Source: Ursus arctos (Eukaryota > Chordata > Mammalia > Carnivora > Ursidae). From it: 64,000 bases of DNA. Location: assembly GCF_023065955.2 (NCBI RefSeq), contig NW_026622985.1, positions 3,804,001 to 3,868,000 on the forward strand, in the 5' to 3' direction. Positions 23,495 through 35,000 of this stretch are shown here, piece by piece (the stretch's first letter is position 1; each line of letters begins with the position of its first letter). A model generated the notes under the pieces. It was not told the origin of the DNA, made no database searches, and was given only the letters and a program-made list of their open reading frames with translations. A program made the position numbers and the translations under genes.

Positions 23495-24612
23495 GACTAT
23501 TTTTTAGAGCCATTTTAGGTTCACAGTAAAATGAAGCAGAAGTTATAGAGTTTCCAAATATTCTCTGCCTCCACCCCCACAGCTTGTCTCTTCCATTATA
23601 ACAACCTGCATGGGAGCCATACATTTCTTAGTATAGTTAAACCTACGTTGACACATGATGTCATTATCACCCAAAGTCCATACTCCACGTTAGGGTTCAC
23701 TCTTGGTGCATATTCTATAGGTTTCAGCAAAAGTATAATGACATGTGGACACCATTATAGTTTCATACAGGGTAGTTTCACTGCTCCCCGAATCCTCTAT
23801 GCTCTGCCCTATTCCCTCACCCCTGGTTACCTCTGATCTTTTTATTGACTCCATAGTTTTGTTTTCTTCCACAATGTCATATAGTTGAAATCATACAGTA
23901 TGTTGCCTTTCAGACTGGCTTCCCTCACTTAGTAATATGCATTTGTGTTCCTCCATGTTTTGTTGATGGCTGGATCACTCATTTCCTTGTAGCACTGACT
24001 AATATTCCATTGTTGGGAAGTACTACAGTTGATCCATTCACCTGCTGAAGCTCGTCCTGGTTGATGCCAAGCTTCAGCAATTATGAATAAAGCAGGTTTT
24101 TTGTGGACATAAGTTTTCTTTTTCTTTTTTTAAAAGATTTATTCATTTATTTATTTGAAAGAGAGATAGCAAAAGAGAAGATGAGCAGTTAGGGAGGGGC
24201 AGAGGGAGAGAGAGGAACAGACTTCCCATTGAGCAGGGAACCTGATGTGGGAATCATTCCCAGGACCCTGGGATCATGACCTGAGCTGAAGGCAGACACT
24301 TAACCAACTGAGCCACCCAGACCCCAAGTGTGGACATAATGTTTCAACTCCTTTTAGTAAATACCAAGGAGCGTGATGGACAGATCATATAGTAACAGTA
24401 TAGTTTTGTAAGAAACTGTGACACTTTTTTTCCAGAGTGTCTGTATCATTTTGCATTCCTACCAGCAATGCATGAGAATTCCCAAGCTCCACATCCTCAT
24501 TGTGCTAGGGGTGAGGTAATATCGCACTGTTGTTTGACTTGCCATTCCCTAATAACATATGTTGTTGAGCATCTTCTCAACCAATTACAAGTTTTAAAAG
24601 AACGGAGTTTGA
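23495..24612 (-). mobile_element. L1M 3' end, minus strand
   Basis: Reverse-strand L1 3' UTR and ORF2 end: 'ccattttaggttcacagtaa', 'tgatgtcattatcacccaaa', 'aatgtcatatagttgaaatc', 'tgcattcctaccagcaatgc'. Interrupted by a Can-SINE at 24113-24337. The 3' end of this L1 faces the 3' side of the plus-strand L1 that ends at 23485. Confidence 0.9.
24113..24337 (-). mobile_element. Can-SINE inside L1 3' end, minus strand
   Basis: Reverse Can-SINE with an exact 11-bp target-site duplication 'tgtggacataa' at 24102-24112 and 24338-24348. Both copies belong to the L1 sequence it interrupts. Confidence 0.96.
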
Positions 24613-25135
24613 GCACTTTCGTGTACCAGTTACAAAACTTACTCTATAGCCATATAAAACTGGCACACAAATGGTCTTAGAAAAATTATTTATAATGCTC
24701 AAAAATTGTAAACCTCCGAAATATTTATCAACTAGTGAATGGAGATACAAAATCTAGTATGTCAATACCGCGGAATGTTATACATCTGTAAAAAAGAATA
24801 GAATACTGACACATGCTAGCACGTGAATAAATCTCAAAAGTATTATATTAACTAAAAAAGCAAAACACAAGATAACACATACTGTATGATATCATTTATA
24901 TGAATATCCAGGAAACGTAAACCTATAGAGACAGAAAATAAATGATTGGTTGCATGAGGCAGAGAGTGAAAATCAGGGTTAATAGTAAATAAGACTGAGG
25001 GATCCTGTTGTTTGGAGAAAATGTTCTAATACTGCTTATTTGTGATGACTTCACAACACAGTAATTTTTCTAAAAATCATTGAGTTGAAAACTTCAAATG
25101 GGTAAATTTAATGATATATAAAATGTGACTCATTA
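24613..25135 (+). mobile_element. L1M 3' end, plus strand (first)
   Basis: 'agtgaatggagatacaaaat', 'actgtatgatatcatttata', 'cctatagagacagaaaataa' and 'acttcaaatgggtaaattta' follow the order of an L1ME/L1MB-like 3' UTR. Highly diverged. Confidence 0.78.
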
Positions 25136-25700
25136 CAATGTTTTTCACAGAAGCCAAGATATAAAAAACCACCTAAATGTCAGTTGAGGAATAATAGATA
25201 AAGAAAGTGGAAAACTGTATAAATATAATATATACAATAGTATATTGTTCACCCTTTAAGAAGAAGAAAATTACAACATTCATGACAACATGGATGAGCC
25301 TGGAGGACATGGTTAAAGGGAGCTAAGACAGACACAAAAGGGAAACACTGCATGAGCTCACTTTTACCTGGAACCAAAGAAGTTGGCCTCATAAGCAAAG
25401 TCCAGTTGTCATCAGGGTCTGGAGGGGGGGAAATGAGATATTGGTCAAAGGAGACAAAGTTTAAATTATGAAGATCTAATGTACAACATGATAACTATAG
25501 TTAATAATACTGTACTGTATACTTGAAATGTGCTGAGAGTTACACATACACAGTAACTATGTGAGTTGAAGGATATGCTAATTAGCTTGATTGTGGTAAT
25601 CATTTCACAATGTATTCACATATCAAAACATCAGGTTGTATACTTCAAATATATATAATTTTTATTTGTCAATTATACCTCAATAAAGCTGGAAAAAATT
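25136..25700 (+). mobile_element. L1M 3' end, plus strand (second)
   Basis: A second forward L1 tail begins again at the 'acagaagccaagatataaaa' point and runs to 'attatacctcaataaagctg' plus an A-rich end. Its landmarks ('gacaacatggatgagcctgg', 'gtggtaatcatttcacaatg') are of the L1MA type, so it is a separate copy from the one immediately before it. Confidence 0.85.
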
Positions 25701-27694
25701 GTGAGATATAAGAGCAAGTAATCAACAAAAAAGCAAATATTTTCCACATGCACATCAGATATTCGCTTTGAGGAATCATGAATTCCTTCTCAATAGGAGT
25801 CAAAGCAAAGGGACTGAGTCTGTGGAGGTAAGGGGAACAGGAAGGAAATACGTTATGCAGTCTCTAGTGTTCTCTGGGGCAAAGCTGCAGCATCAAAACA
25901 GGAAGGAAGGAGGCACGAGAATCCTGTTCAAACATGATTTCAAATCCTGCAAATTCTGACAAGTTGAAAAACCAGTTTTAAAATTTTCAGCAGTATTAAA
26001 CATTTACAGCCGTCATTATCTCACAGCCCAGCAGGAGCACGCTGTTGGGAATGCAGAGGCAGACAGTCCTGGTTCCAAAAAACACAAATTACCAAACCCC
26101 ATGTTATGATCCAATAGCTTCCATGAAATTCAAAGGACTCGTAAGTGTATCTTGTCCGACGGTGGTCATTGCCTGATACTCTTAACAGCTTGAGAAAACT
26201 ACAAGCAAGAAGAGAGTAAGCAATTTTCCTTTCATAATTCATCATTAGAGAAATTCTGTGAATTTGTTATTAACCTGGGATTCTTGCAGAACCTGGATCA
26301 AAATATCCTGTGGAGATGCCTTTCTAACAGAGGCATTTATTCTGAAATAGCGTCATTGCCAGCCACGGCCACCTGTACCCTTACTTACATTTAAAAGGCA
26401 TAGAATGGTTTTCTTCAATGTAATACATATTCTTCTGCCTTAGAACATAGAGAAACAAAAGCGTTATCAGAAACCAACAGCGGCTTCAAGAAGTATGCGA
26501 TTCTGCCCTCTCGTTTTACAGCCCTTCTCCCCACCCCCCAAAGAAAAGCCAAAAGGCCCAAAGCAGCTGGTTGACACACATTCTTTAATTTTCAGATGGA
26601 GAAGTAAAATCATAGCACAGGTCAGTTTGTTTTTTTACAGGGGACTGAAATTCTGGTATTCCCATCAGGAAATGCCATCCCTTAAAACTGACATTACTTT
26701 CCACTTAAGGTAACCGACTATTAGATAAATTACATTTGTCAAATTTTGTGTCTACTAAAATCAAATTTAGGCATTGTTGGGGTTTTAGGTACTTTGGATT
26801 TATCCAAAGTTGCTCTTTGAGGAAAACTTTTGGTTTTCCATAGAGAAATATTAAATACTACCTACACGAGTTTGAAAAGTAATGTTTTCACTGACAACCA
26901 AAAAAACTATTATTCAATAACTACAAATCTCAATTTGATTAGCAATGTAATCTCAGCAAGTTCCATCTTGAATAATTTTGCTTGTTAAAAGAAAAATTAT
27001 CCACTTTCCCGCAAATCCTGACCCAGACAACATATATTTGAACATATGGTTCTTAGAAACTGGCTACTTAAAATGCGGCAGGTGTGGGATCTCAAACTTT
27101 TTCTTTCCAGCCCATAATAGGTTAAGAACAGCAAAATCTAGAAACTTTATAGTAACTTGAGAAAATATTTTTTTTCTTTTGAAGATAATGATTAAAAATA
27201 GAATGTTTTATTGCAGGTCTTTTTTATGTTATTTTTTTTTTCATTTCGTAAAAGTATAGGTCTGAGAGGTATTGGGGAAAAAAAATTATCCTTTCACCAT
27301 AAAAACGGTTTGAGAAACAGTAGTCTAGAAAGGTGTGAGGTTTGGGAAATAATAATGATTTCCTGTTTGCAGATGATCTCGTGGATATGCAAATATAATG
27401 GGAAATTGTGTTGTGTTGATAATTCTTCAAAGTAGACCATCTCTTTACTTAATTTTAACAGTAGTTAAAATAAAGTCACAGCTGCTGCTCCAACTGTGAG
27501 GACGTAAACCTCTTGGCAAGAGGTCCAAGTATATGAACGGGATCGGGTAGGTGTGCGTCACATCAGGTGACTGCAATAGGCCAGGTGAGCTGGACAAAGG
27601 CTAAGTGCTCAGAGGAAAAAGTCAAGGAACATCCAGGGTTCTAAAAGCAGTTAAGATCACATAGGGAATCTTTCCAAGGTTCAGGCTTGATAAC
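25701..27694. other. 2 kb unassigned non-coding DNA
   Basis: No gene or confident repeat was recognised. Short ORFs at 25768, 26021, 26495, 26978 and 27211 have no recognisable features and none has neighbouring splice or promoter evidence that I can support. Confidence 0.4.
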
Positions 27695-27775
27695 TATCTT
27701 GACCCAGGTCACACAGCAAGTCTGAGTGGCAGAACAGGGCTAAGCCTGGGCGTTCGGCACAGAGCATGGTGTGCT
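27695..27775 (-). mobile_element. possible MIR fragment, minus strand
   Basis: 'acccaggtcacacagcaagt' followed by 'tggcagaacagggctaagcc' matches the most conserved reverse-MIR segment. Only this core is recognisable. Confidence 0.65.
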
Positions 27776-27949
27776 CCCTTTCCTGATGCTTCCTCAACTT
27801 CTGGGGCTTTCAGGCAGCGGAGGCGTCTTACCCCTCTCCCTAGATCAGTCTTTGAGGCCTTTGTAGATTTTGTATACACTGTGCCCATGTATATAGATGT
27901 ACACTCATGTGAACACACAGACACACACATGCACAGATATGCATATGCC

Positions 27950-28160
27950 CTGGCCTCAGTTCTTCACACCCTATGCCCCTGCCCTTGCCCTTGCTGGGGT
28001 CTCCACACCTGCCACTCAAGGCAGTAGCTCTAACCCTGGGCCTGGCCCGTGTCAGGCCCCAGCCTGAGAACTCTCCAAGCAGAACAGCTACCTTGGCTGC
28101 GACAGGTGTGTGGCCTGGTCTCACGTGGTCATGCCTGTGCTGCCCCCATCTCTGCACACA
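27950..28160. other. GC-rich patch in AT-rich surroundings
   Basis: About 210 bp distinctly richer in G+C than its flanks, with several CpGs and C-rich pyrimidine tracts. ORFs are open on both strands here (27840-28157 minus, 27973-28224 plus), which reflects the low stop-codon density of GC-rich DNA. Function unknown; it could be a decayed repeat, a small regulatory element or an exon remnant. Confidence 0.35.
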
Positions 28161-28536
28161 CTGTCAAAGTGCATTTGTTTCTAAAACAAATAACTATGTA
28201 ATGATCAATTCTCCAAATAACTAATTTGCCTGAAATACAACTCTCTTGAGTGTTTGGGCACCTACTTTGGTGTTCTATCACTTTATACATAGTTGTGGAT
28301 TTTTAAGACTGTTTTTAGCACTTGCATTTGTTAGTATGGATTTCTATAAAGCATGTAAAAATGCTTAGATTTTAGGAATGGTAGACTTGTGGAAGTGGGA
28401 TCCTCTTTTAAGCACTGTATCATCTTAAAGCAATAGAGTTTACATAAAGGCAGGACAAAACATTTAATTTTGTTTTTAGTTTTATTTCTATTTAAAATAA
28501 ACACATGTATTAAGATGACATCAAAAGTGATGGGGA
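28161..28536. other. unassigned stretch
   Basis: AT-rich; no gene or repeat was recognised. Confidence 0.4.
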
Positions 28537-28537
28537 A

Positions 28538-28744
28538 GGGGGCATCTGGGTGGCTCAGTCAGTTAAGCGTCCAGCTCTTGGTTTTGGCTCAGGTCCTGGG
28601 ATCAAGCCCGGCAATGGGCTCTGCACTCAGTGTGGAGTCTGCTTCGGATTTTCTTCCTCTCCCTCCTCCTCTGCCCTTCCCTGCCCATGCACGCTCGCAC
28701 TCTGTCTCTTTCTCTCAAATAAATAAATAAAATCTTTTTTAAAA
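28538..28744 (+). mobile_element. Can-SINE, plus strand
   Basis: Head 'gggggcatctgggtggctca', older-type body 'gctcttggttttggctcagg', CT-rich segment, 'caaataaataaataaaatct' tail. Part of the middle is deleted after 'caggtcctgggatcaagccc'. No clean target-site duplication found. Confidence 0.95.
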
Positions 28745-29836
28745 AGATGATTTCTTTTGCATCAAAAATATCATTAAATAATTCCTATTGGGAAAATGGG
28801 TATAAGTGAAGAAATCCATGTGTGGAGTTTTCCATAATTCAGCCCTGCTGAATAAATTTAAGTTCCTCTTTAACTTATTTGCTTGATTTTGCAATAACTC
28901 CCTGACCTATTTGTGTAACCACGTTAGAGATTGTGTTTGGGACTTTTCAGATTAATTTCTTACTGTCTCATAGCTATAACTTACTGATTTTACTAAATTC
29001 TCTAGCAGGAAAGGAGCCATTTCCCCAGGGTAAGGCGGTAGTGGTGGGGGGAGGGGCAGTCTGTTTTATTGGCCCCTTTGCCAGTTATAAATATTAAATC
29101 ACAAAACAGTGTATATTTTTACCACCCCCCTTCTAGCACACACACATACACACACAAAGGGAAAGTAAATAGTATCAGTGATTGATGGCATCTGTCACTG
29201 CAAGTTGAAAATCAATGGATGCCTGCATTCTATCCATTCATTCCAACAAATTTTAAATTTGTCCTTGCCTCAGGTTAGGTGTTAAATCTCATTTGATTAG
29301 CTTCTCACAAATATCACTTCAGTGAGTAATGGCATCAGGGATGCTTAGCTTTTTTCTGAGGACAGATACAAGCTACTGCCACATAAAGAATTTCTGTGTA
29401 AAACCACTTTTTAAGTTTGTCCAATTTCTTGTTCAGTGACCATATGGCAATTTTGTTGAGGTAATTAGTTTCAGTGATCAGTTTCAGTAAAAAAAATTAA
29501 TGATATTTTCTTTTATTAGGCATTGAAAACAGACACAACTTTCTTGATGCCTGCAAAGCTTAAGCCAAATTTCCTATAAAACTGGGATAATAATCACCAT
29601 AACTTAAACATCTGATATATTTTTTTATCTCGACCCTGGTGTTTCAAAATTTTGTTCTACTTGTATTTTAATTATCACAGGCCAATGTTTCTCTTCTGTG
29701 CAAAGTTTTTCAAGTCTTGTCAGTCAATCACACATTGCCACTGAATACGGTATTATTATACTCCCTTTGCTGTTTTTCGTTCTCAGTAATTTGCTCTAAT
29801 TCCACATTGTAATTTTTCACTTAATTCTCTCTAAAT
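28745..29836. other. unassigned non-coding stretch
   Basis: No gene or confident repeat was recognised. A short CA-rich run lies at 29137-29157 and a G-rich run at 29041-29058. Confidence 0.4.
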
Positions 29837-29853
29837 AGAAAATATTAATTCCT

Positions 29854-30084
29854 GGGGTGCCTGGGTGGCTCAGTCGTTAAGTGTCTGCCTTCGGCTCAGG
29901 GCGTGATCCCGGCGTTCTGGGATCGAGCCCCACATTGGGCTCCTCCGCTGGGAGCCTGCTTCTTCTTCTCCCACTCCCCCTGCTTGTGTTCCCTCTCTTG
30001 CTGGCTGTCTCTCTCTGTCAAATAAATAAATAAAATCTTTAAAAAAAGAAGAAAAGAAAAGAAAAGAAAAGAAAAGAAAAGAAA
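29854..30084 (+). mobile_element. Can-SINE (bear-type) with expanded AAAAG tail
   Basis: Body 'ggcgtgatcccggcgttctg' and 'gagccccacattgggctcct'. The poly(A) tail has grown into (AAAAG)n at 30046-30090. Exact 17-bp target-site duplication 'agaaaatattaattcct' at 29837-29853 and 30085-30101. Confidence 0.98.
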
Positions 30085-30101
30085 AGAAAATATTAATTCC
30101 T

Positions 30102-31184
30102 TAAAACACTTCACAAAAAAGCCCTAAATTTTTCTCATGACAAAATTATCTGTTTCAGTTTAAATATTTCAGTTTCATATTGAGAATTGTGTGTGTATAT
30201 GTAGCTCTCCTGACACACTCACACCCCAAATACAACAAATAGACATTTTGAACAGAGTTCACAACATAATGACGTGCTCAACTGTGGCATCACCTGTCCT
30301 ACAACCCAAATATTTGCTAAGGGCAGCACTTCCCCTTCCGTGGGGCTTCTCTGTAAAGGCTGTCTCAATACTGGAAGCAATTCTTAACACGGGGGTTATA
30401 AAAATCCAGAAATGATACATGAAATCACCAAATCCATACTATAAGTTAAAATTTCACATAAACATAAGCTAAACATCCCTAAAGTAGTATTCCCAAATCG
30501 AATTAATGAAATTGTAAACCGTATGGGCTAAAACTGTTTCCTTCCTCCTGTTTCTATGTCTCCAATGGGGATGTTCCTCTCTCTTTTCCGTCCTGCACTT
30601 GCTTGAGTGTGTTTGTATCAGTACCTCTGAAAATCATGGATGAGGATTTTCAGTCCCTTCTTTCTTGGATCTTATTTTTATGTCTCTACCTATTTCTGAT
30701 CTTAATTCCATAGATATTAATCCATTTCTGTTATTCATTTGTGCGGGCATTGTTTGTCTGTAAGACACTGCATGTCTCTCTCTCTCTCTCTCTCTTCTTG
30801 TAATTCCATGGGTTTCCCTCCAAGTTGAAGTGTCTCTAATTCTGATTTTGACTTCAACAATGTTGTGTTTAAACCTTTGCTTACAACACTGACCTCTACA
30901 TTATGTAGCACAGTGGGGTCTAATCCCCAATTACCACCGAGCCAAGTTGTCTGTTTTAACACTATGTCTAACCTCATATGAGCTCAAACGGACAGACTGC
31001 TACTGTGAGTCACACACCTCTTTAGTCAGATAAAAAAATATATATTATTTCTAAGGAAAGAAAAAGCAAACGCTGTATCCTCAGCATCTGACCCTCGGAC
31101 TGGAAAGGATGCAAGTTTGGATGGGAACGTCAGTGGCTTTTTGTCCAAAGCTCAAGTTAGATTCAAAAGCAACAAGGAATTTAT
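30102..31184. other. unassigned stretch with a (CT)n run
   Basis: No gene was recognised. A (CT)n microsatellite lies at 30775-30796. The ORF at 30735-30977 (minus) is partly made of that repeat. Confidence 0.4.
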
Positions 31185-31565
31185 GATCTGTTGGTTGCTG
31201 TTACAAATAATCCTAGAAATCTCTGAGGCTGAACAAAAATGGAAAACTATTGTTTACTTATGTAGAATCAAAAGCTGGTTCCTAGTTGGTGGGTGGGTTT
31301 GCTCATGGTCATTCAAGGATTTAGGTTAGTCTAATCTGTGTTCTGTTTTCTTTAGGACCTGGGATTCCTTGCATTCAGGCAAAGGGTGGGAGAAAAAGCA
31401 GTGGAGGAGATACACCTACTTTTATATGGCTTTGGGCATAAGATCCAAACACAAACGTCCATTCACATTCTACCTGGAAGAATGAGTCACATGACTCTAA
31501 TAGATGCAAAGACAGCTGAAACTATAGCCCAACGGGAACAATCAGATCTTCAGAATTCTGCATGA
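31185..31565. mobile_element. old interspersed repeat, class undetermined
   Basis: 'ttgctgttacaaataatcct', 'aaatctctgaggctgaacaa', then 'ggaggagatacacctacttt', 'cattcacattctacctggaa' and 'tgagtcacatgactc' follow the order of a common mammalian repeat that I remember from other genomes but cannot name with certainty. No terminal repeats confirmed. Confidence 0.45.
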
Positions 31566-31624
31566 TGGAAAGTGAATACAAACTGGGAGTTAGATGCTGT
31601 CAGAGCTGTGTTTGGAAAACTCTT

Positions 31625-31765
31625 TCTTCTCCCCAAATCTTTAATTTTATAGGTGTTAAAAATGGAGCCCAGGAATATAAATTATATGTCCAAAGTCACC
31701 AAGATAAGTGGTGGCAGATAGAGCTGGGAGCCACTTACACTGTCAGCCTTGCCGCCTTCTGTGAT
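31625..31765 (-). mobile_element. MIR fragment, minus strand
   Basis: 'ttttataggtgttaaaaatg', 'atgtccaaagtcaccaagat' and 'tggcagatagagctgggagc' follow reverse MIR order. The ORF at 31562-31885 reads across it and is not supported. Confidence 0.65.
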
Positions 31766-31889
31766 GTTCCCATGATGCAAGATCTCAGGCAGGGCTTGGT
31801 TCTGTCCATCATTAGTTACCCGGAAATTGTGGCTTTCACTGATGATGAGAATTGGGCTGAAAGAAAAAATACAAGTTGTAACTAGGGTA

Positions 31890-33014
31890 TGCATATAATT
31901 TATACTCCAGACTAGGGCACTTTGAGGTTGTCATGGGCAAACTAGAAAAAAAAAACAAAAAAAAACAGTTTCTTTAAGGTTCATTTTCCTCACAAAATTC
32001 ACCTGGGAAGTTTCTGTGGCAAATACTTCAAGGTGAGAGTTGATAACATATAGGATTTTGTTTTCACTTTTCTGGTCCCAATTTAACAATTATAACACAT
32101 TTCTTGAGCAGAAATTCTTTCCTGTTGACATACCCATTGATTTTTAAAAGGACTCAAAATATAATTCTAAAACTCTATAAAGAGCTTCACAGAGCAACTT
32201 CTATAAAAATAAACAACTCCATTGAACATAATTCTGAACAAGTTGTTTCCCACATTGTGTCTGAAAATTTCAAAATGATCTATTACCATGACATGGTGGG
32301 AAGACAGATGATGGGAGCCAAGGGTAGAGATTGAGAAGCCACACTTTATCTTCAGCCCCCAAACCACCCCAGAATATGGAGCAGAAGAAAAAAATGGAAT
32401 ACAGAAAAAAATATTTGATTAAACAAACATGCCTTTATGTCATCTTTCCTGGGCAAGCTTCTCCACATGCCAAGCCCTGCAACACAAAGAACGTCTCCCT
32501 CAAAGCATCTGTAAACATTTGCAATTCCCTGTGGAATGCCAACTGTAGCTAACATATGGTGCTATCAACGAAGTAGTCCAAAATGACTGCCCACACAGAT
32601 AAATTCACTTTTAGCTGTCTTGTTATTCCAGTTTAATGATGTAGTTTTGGCTAACTCCTGTGATACCTTCCAGCAGGAGAGAAAATGGAGCGACTTCAAA
32701 AACCTGTTTCAAACACATTCTTTAAGCAAATTACACCATCATCTATATCAATTTTGCCATGCGATCACCAGTTTTTATCAGATCTCAAACATAATTCCTA
32801 TTTGGAGATGTTGACTCTATATGGTCAAATGTGCTGTATGAATATCATATCCAGACAGCCTGGGATTAACAGCCCAATGAAGAGAGAAGGAGGAGTTTGA
32901 GCTCCATTTGGCATGGAAAAAAAACAACAGCTTTCCTTAGGAAATGGATATTTTTGCTTATTTATATAGTTTATAACTCTGTTTATGGAATCGTTAAATT
33001 AATAATTTATTATA
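31890..33014. other. unassigned non-coding stretch
   Basis: No gene or confident repeat was recognised. Several overlapping short ORFs on both strands (32104-32900) lack any recognisable protein feature. Confidence 0.4.
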
Positions 33015-33015
33015 A

Positions 33016-33209
33016 GGGGGAGCCTAGGTGACTCAGTTGATGAAGCATCCAACTCTTGGGCACCTGGGTGGCTCAGTCAGTGAAGTGTCTGCCTTTGGCT
33101 CAGGTCATGATCTTAGTGTCCTAGGATCTAACCCTATATCTGGCTCCCTGCTCAGCCAGGAGCCTGCTTCTCCCTCTCCTCCCTGCTCGTGCTCTCTGTC
33201 TCTCTCAAA

Positions 33210-33240
<31 letters not shown>

Positions 33241-33440
33241 ATCTTTAAAAAAATAAATGAATAACAAATATAGTAAATTTTCAAAAAAAAAAAAAGTGAC
33301 GATTTCGATTTTGGCTCAGGTCATGATCTCAGGGTCCTGAGATTGAACCCTGCATGGGGCTCTGTGCTGGGCATGGAGCCTGCCTGGGATTCTCTCTCCC
33401 TCTCCCTCTCCCTCCCCCCCCCCAGAATAAAATAATCTAT
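33016..33440 (+). mobile_element. Can-SINE split by another Can-SINE (outer copy)
   Basis: The head and box A part (33016-33058, 'agcctaggtgactcagttga') and the remainder (33301-33440, 'ttttggctcaggtcatgatc' onward to 'aataaaataatct') are two halves of one older Can-SINE. The gap is filled by a younger Can-SINE in the same orientation. Confidence 0.9.
33058..33298 (+). mobile_element. Can-SINE inserted in a Can-SINE (inner copy)
   Basis: Complete copy: 'gggcacctgggtggctcagt' head, body, then an expanded (AAAT)n tail at 33207-33243 and a further A-rich stretch to about 33296. The insertion point is just after 'caactcttg' of the outer element. Confidence 0.92.
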
Positions 33441-33559
33441 TATCAGAACATAATAATTCCTATTCCTGGAATAAGGCGATGGATGCTTAACAATGTTGGA
33501 CTTCACAATCTATTAAAAAAGAAAAGTGTTGTGCACATGACATGGCACAGTATATTGAC

Positions 33560-33770
33560 AACAATAATAGCAAGGGCTGTGCATGGTAGGCTTACTGCAC
33601 CAGACCCAGGTCTTAGTGCTCCCCATGTTAGTTCACTTCATTTTTCCAACCAAAACCTTATGAGGTAGGTGAGCTTAGCATCCCCATTGTATTATTAAGG
33701 AAACTGAAGTTAAGTAAATTTCTCAAGGTGGTTTTTCATTTAGTAATAGACTAAAATAGACGCATTTGTG
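33560..33770 (-). mobile_element. MIR SINE, minus strand
   Basis: 'aaaaccttatgaggtaggtg', 'catccccattgtattattaa' and 'ggaaactgaagttaagtaaa' are the reverse MIR landmarks in order. Confidence 0.85.
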
Positions 33771-33777
33771 TGGCATA

Positions 33778-33982
33778 CATATTATATAATATATAGCATA
33801 TATGTCAGAATACACAATCATATATACATATATATCTAGTATATATATGGTGTGTATATTTCAGAATATATACATGTGTATACATATATATGTCTAGTAT
33901 ATCTGTTTATACACATTGTATACCATATACATAAATATATAATTCATATGGTCTGTGTGTGTGTATATATATGTATATGTAC
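33778..33982. repeat. (TA/TG)n-rich simple repeat region
   Basis: About 200 bp of alternating purine-pyrimidine TA, TATG and TG units ('acatatatatgtctagtat' occurs in related copies). The plus ORF at 33852-34196 starts in it and is an artefact of this composition. Confidence 0.9.
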
Positions 33983-34139
33983 TGATATTTATCTGCTCCA
34001 GTTCAATGAAATTGTTCCTTATAATCCTAACCATAAATTCAACCCTCTGATTATTTCCTTTAACTTCTTTCTACAAACTTTTGGGCAGTCACTCTCAACT
34101 CCTTTTTTTTTCATTAAACTAAAGTTTGTCTTGTGGTCC

Positions 34140-34240
34140 CTTCAATTCTGCAGGTGCCAGAAGCCTTGTCCTGTTCACTGCCGACAGTATCTATAATGGT
34201 GCCCGCATACAACAGGCATTCAGTATTCGGTTAAAATGAT
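34140..34240 (+). mobile_element. possible L2/MIR 3' tail, plus strand
   Basis: 'acaacaggcattcagtattc' followed by 'ggttaaaatgattt' resembles the 'agtaggcgctcaataaat' tail of L2/MIR. Short and diverged. Confidence 0.45.
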
Positions 34241-34314
34241 TTGATTCATAGTCACTGTGGCATCCAACCAGCTCCTCCCACCCCCATTGCCTGGAATTTA
34301 CATTGCAGGGGGGG

Positions 34315-34475
34315 AAAAGGCATTGGTTTGAAATATCAGGAGATAAAATTTAAATAAAATGATCCTGGGTAAATCCCTCAAATCTTTATTCTTCAGCTTT
34401 CTTATCTGTACTATAGGGGTGCAACCAAACTCAGAATATTGTAAGAACCATTATGCAGTTGCACAACAACTCTGC
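34315..34475 (+). mobile_element. MIR fragment, plus strand
   Basis: 'tcctgggtaaatccctcaaa', 'ttcagctttcttatctgtac' and 'tataggggtgcaacc' match the forward MIR core. Confidence 0.72.
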
Positions 34476-34844
34476 TAGGTCTAACTTTGTGATACTCAAA
34501 CTTGATTTCCACCAGGATTTCCACATGAATGAATGTCCTCTGTTGGAGAGAATAACCCCTGAATCATTATCATGCGTGGTCTTATGCTTTTAAATAAGTC
34601 AAGGTCAGTTTTTCCCTGGTATCAGGGAAATAAGTCCAGAAGGAAAGCAAAGCCATCAGCCCCCCATGGGCACCTGTACTGTGTCGTGTGCTTTTCTTCA
34701 CAGGCATCTCTGGCCAGTTGGCCCCATGCTACCCATGCAAATGGGGAGAGAGAACAGTGAACATAAAATTCTCCAAATGTGTGCTTCCTGAGGTCTTCAT
34801 TTCCTTTTATGGAGCACACAAATGCTTTATCAGGAAGTATTATT

Positions 34845-35000
34845 ATTGAGCATCTATTTCTCAGATATTATACTAAACATATGTATTTTCTCTAATATTC
34901 ATGGCATTGCTTAAATGAATAAATCTGTTTGGTGAGCTAAACTAAGGCTTGGAGGTGAATAGATACATTAACATTCACACGGGAAGGAAGAGAGGGGCTG
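34845..35000 (-). mobile_element. MIR fragment, minus strand
   Basis: 'ttattgagcatctatttctc', 'atattatactaaacatatgt' and 'ttcatggcattgcttaaatg' follow the reverse MIR start. The downstream half is decayed. Confidence 0.65.

Noticed and set aside
23495..25700. Single L1 with a twin-priming 5' inversion
   Set aside because: The minus-strand and plus-strand segments cover overlapping L1 regions instead of adjoining ones.
27840..28224. Protein-coding exon in the GC-rich patch
   Set aside because: Both strands are open, no recognisable peptide or convincing splice-site pair was found. Recorded only as a compositional feature.
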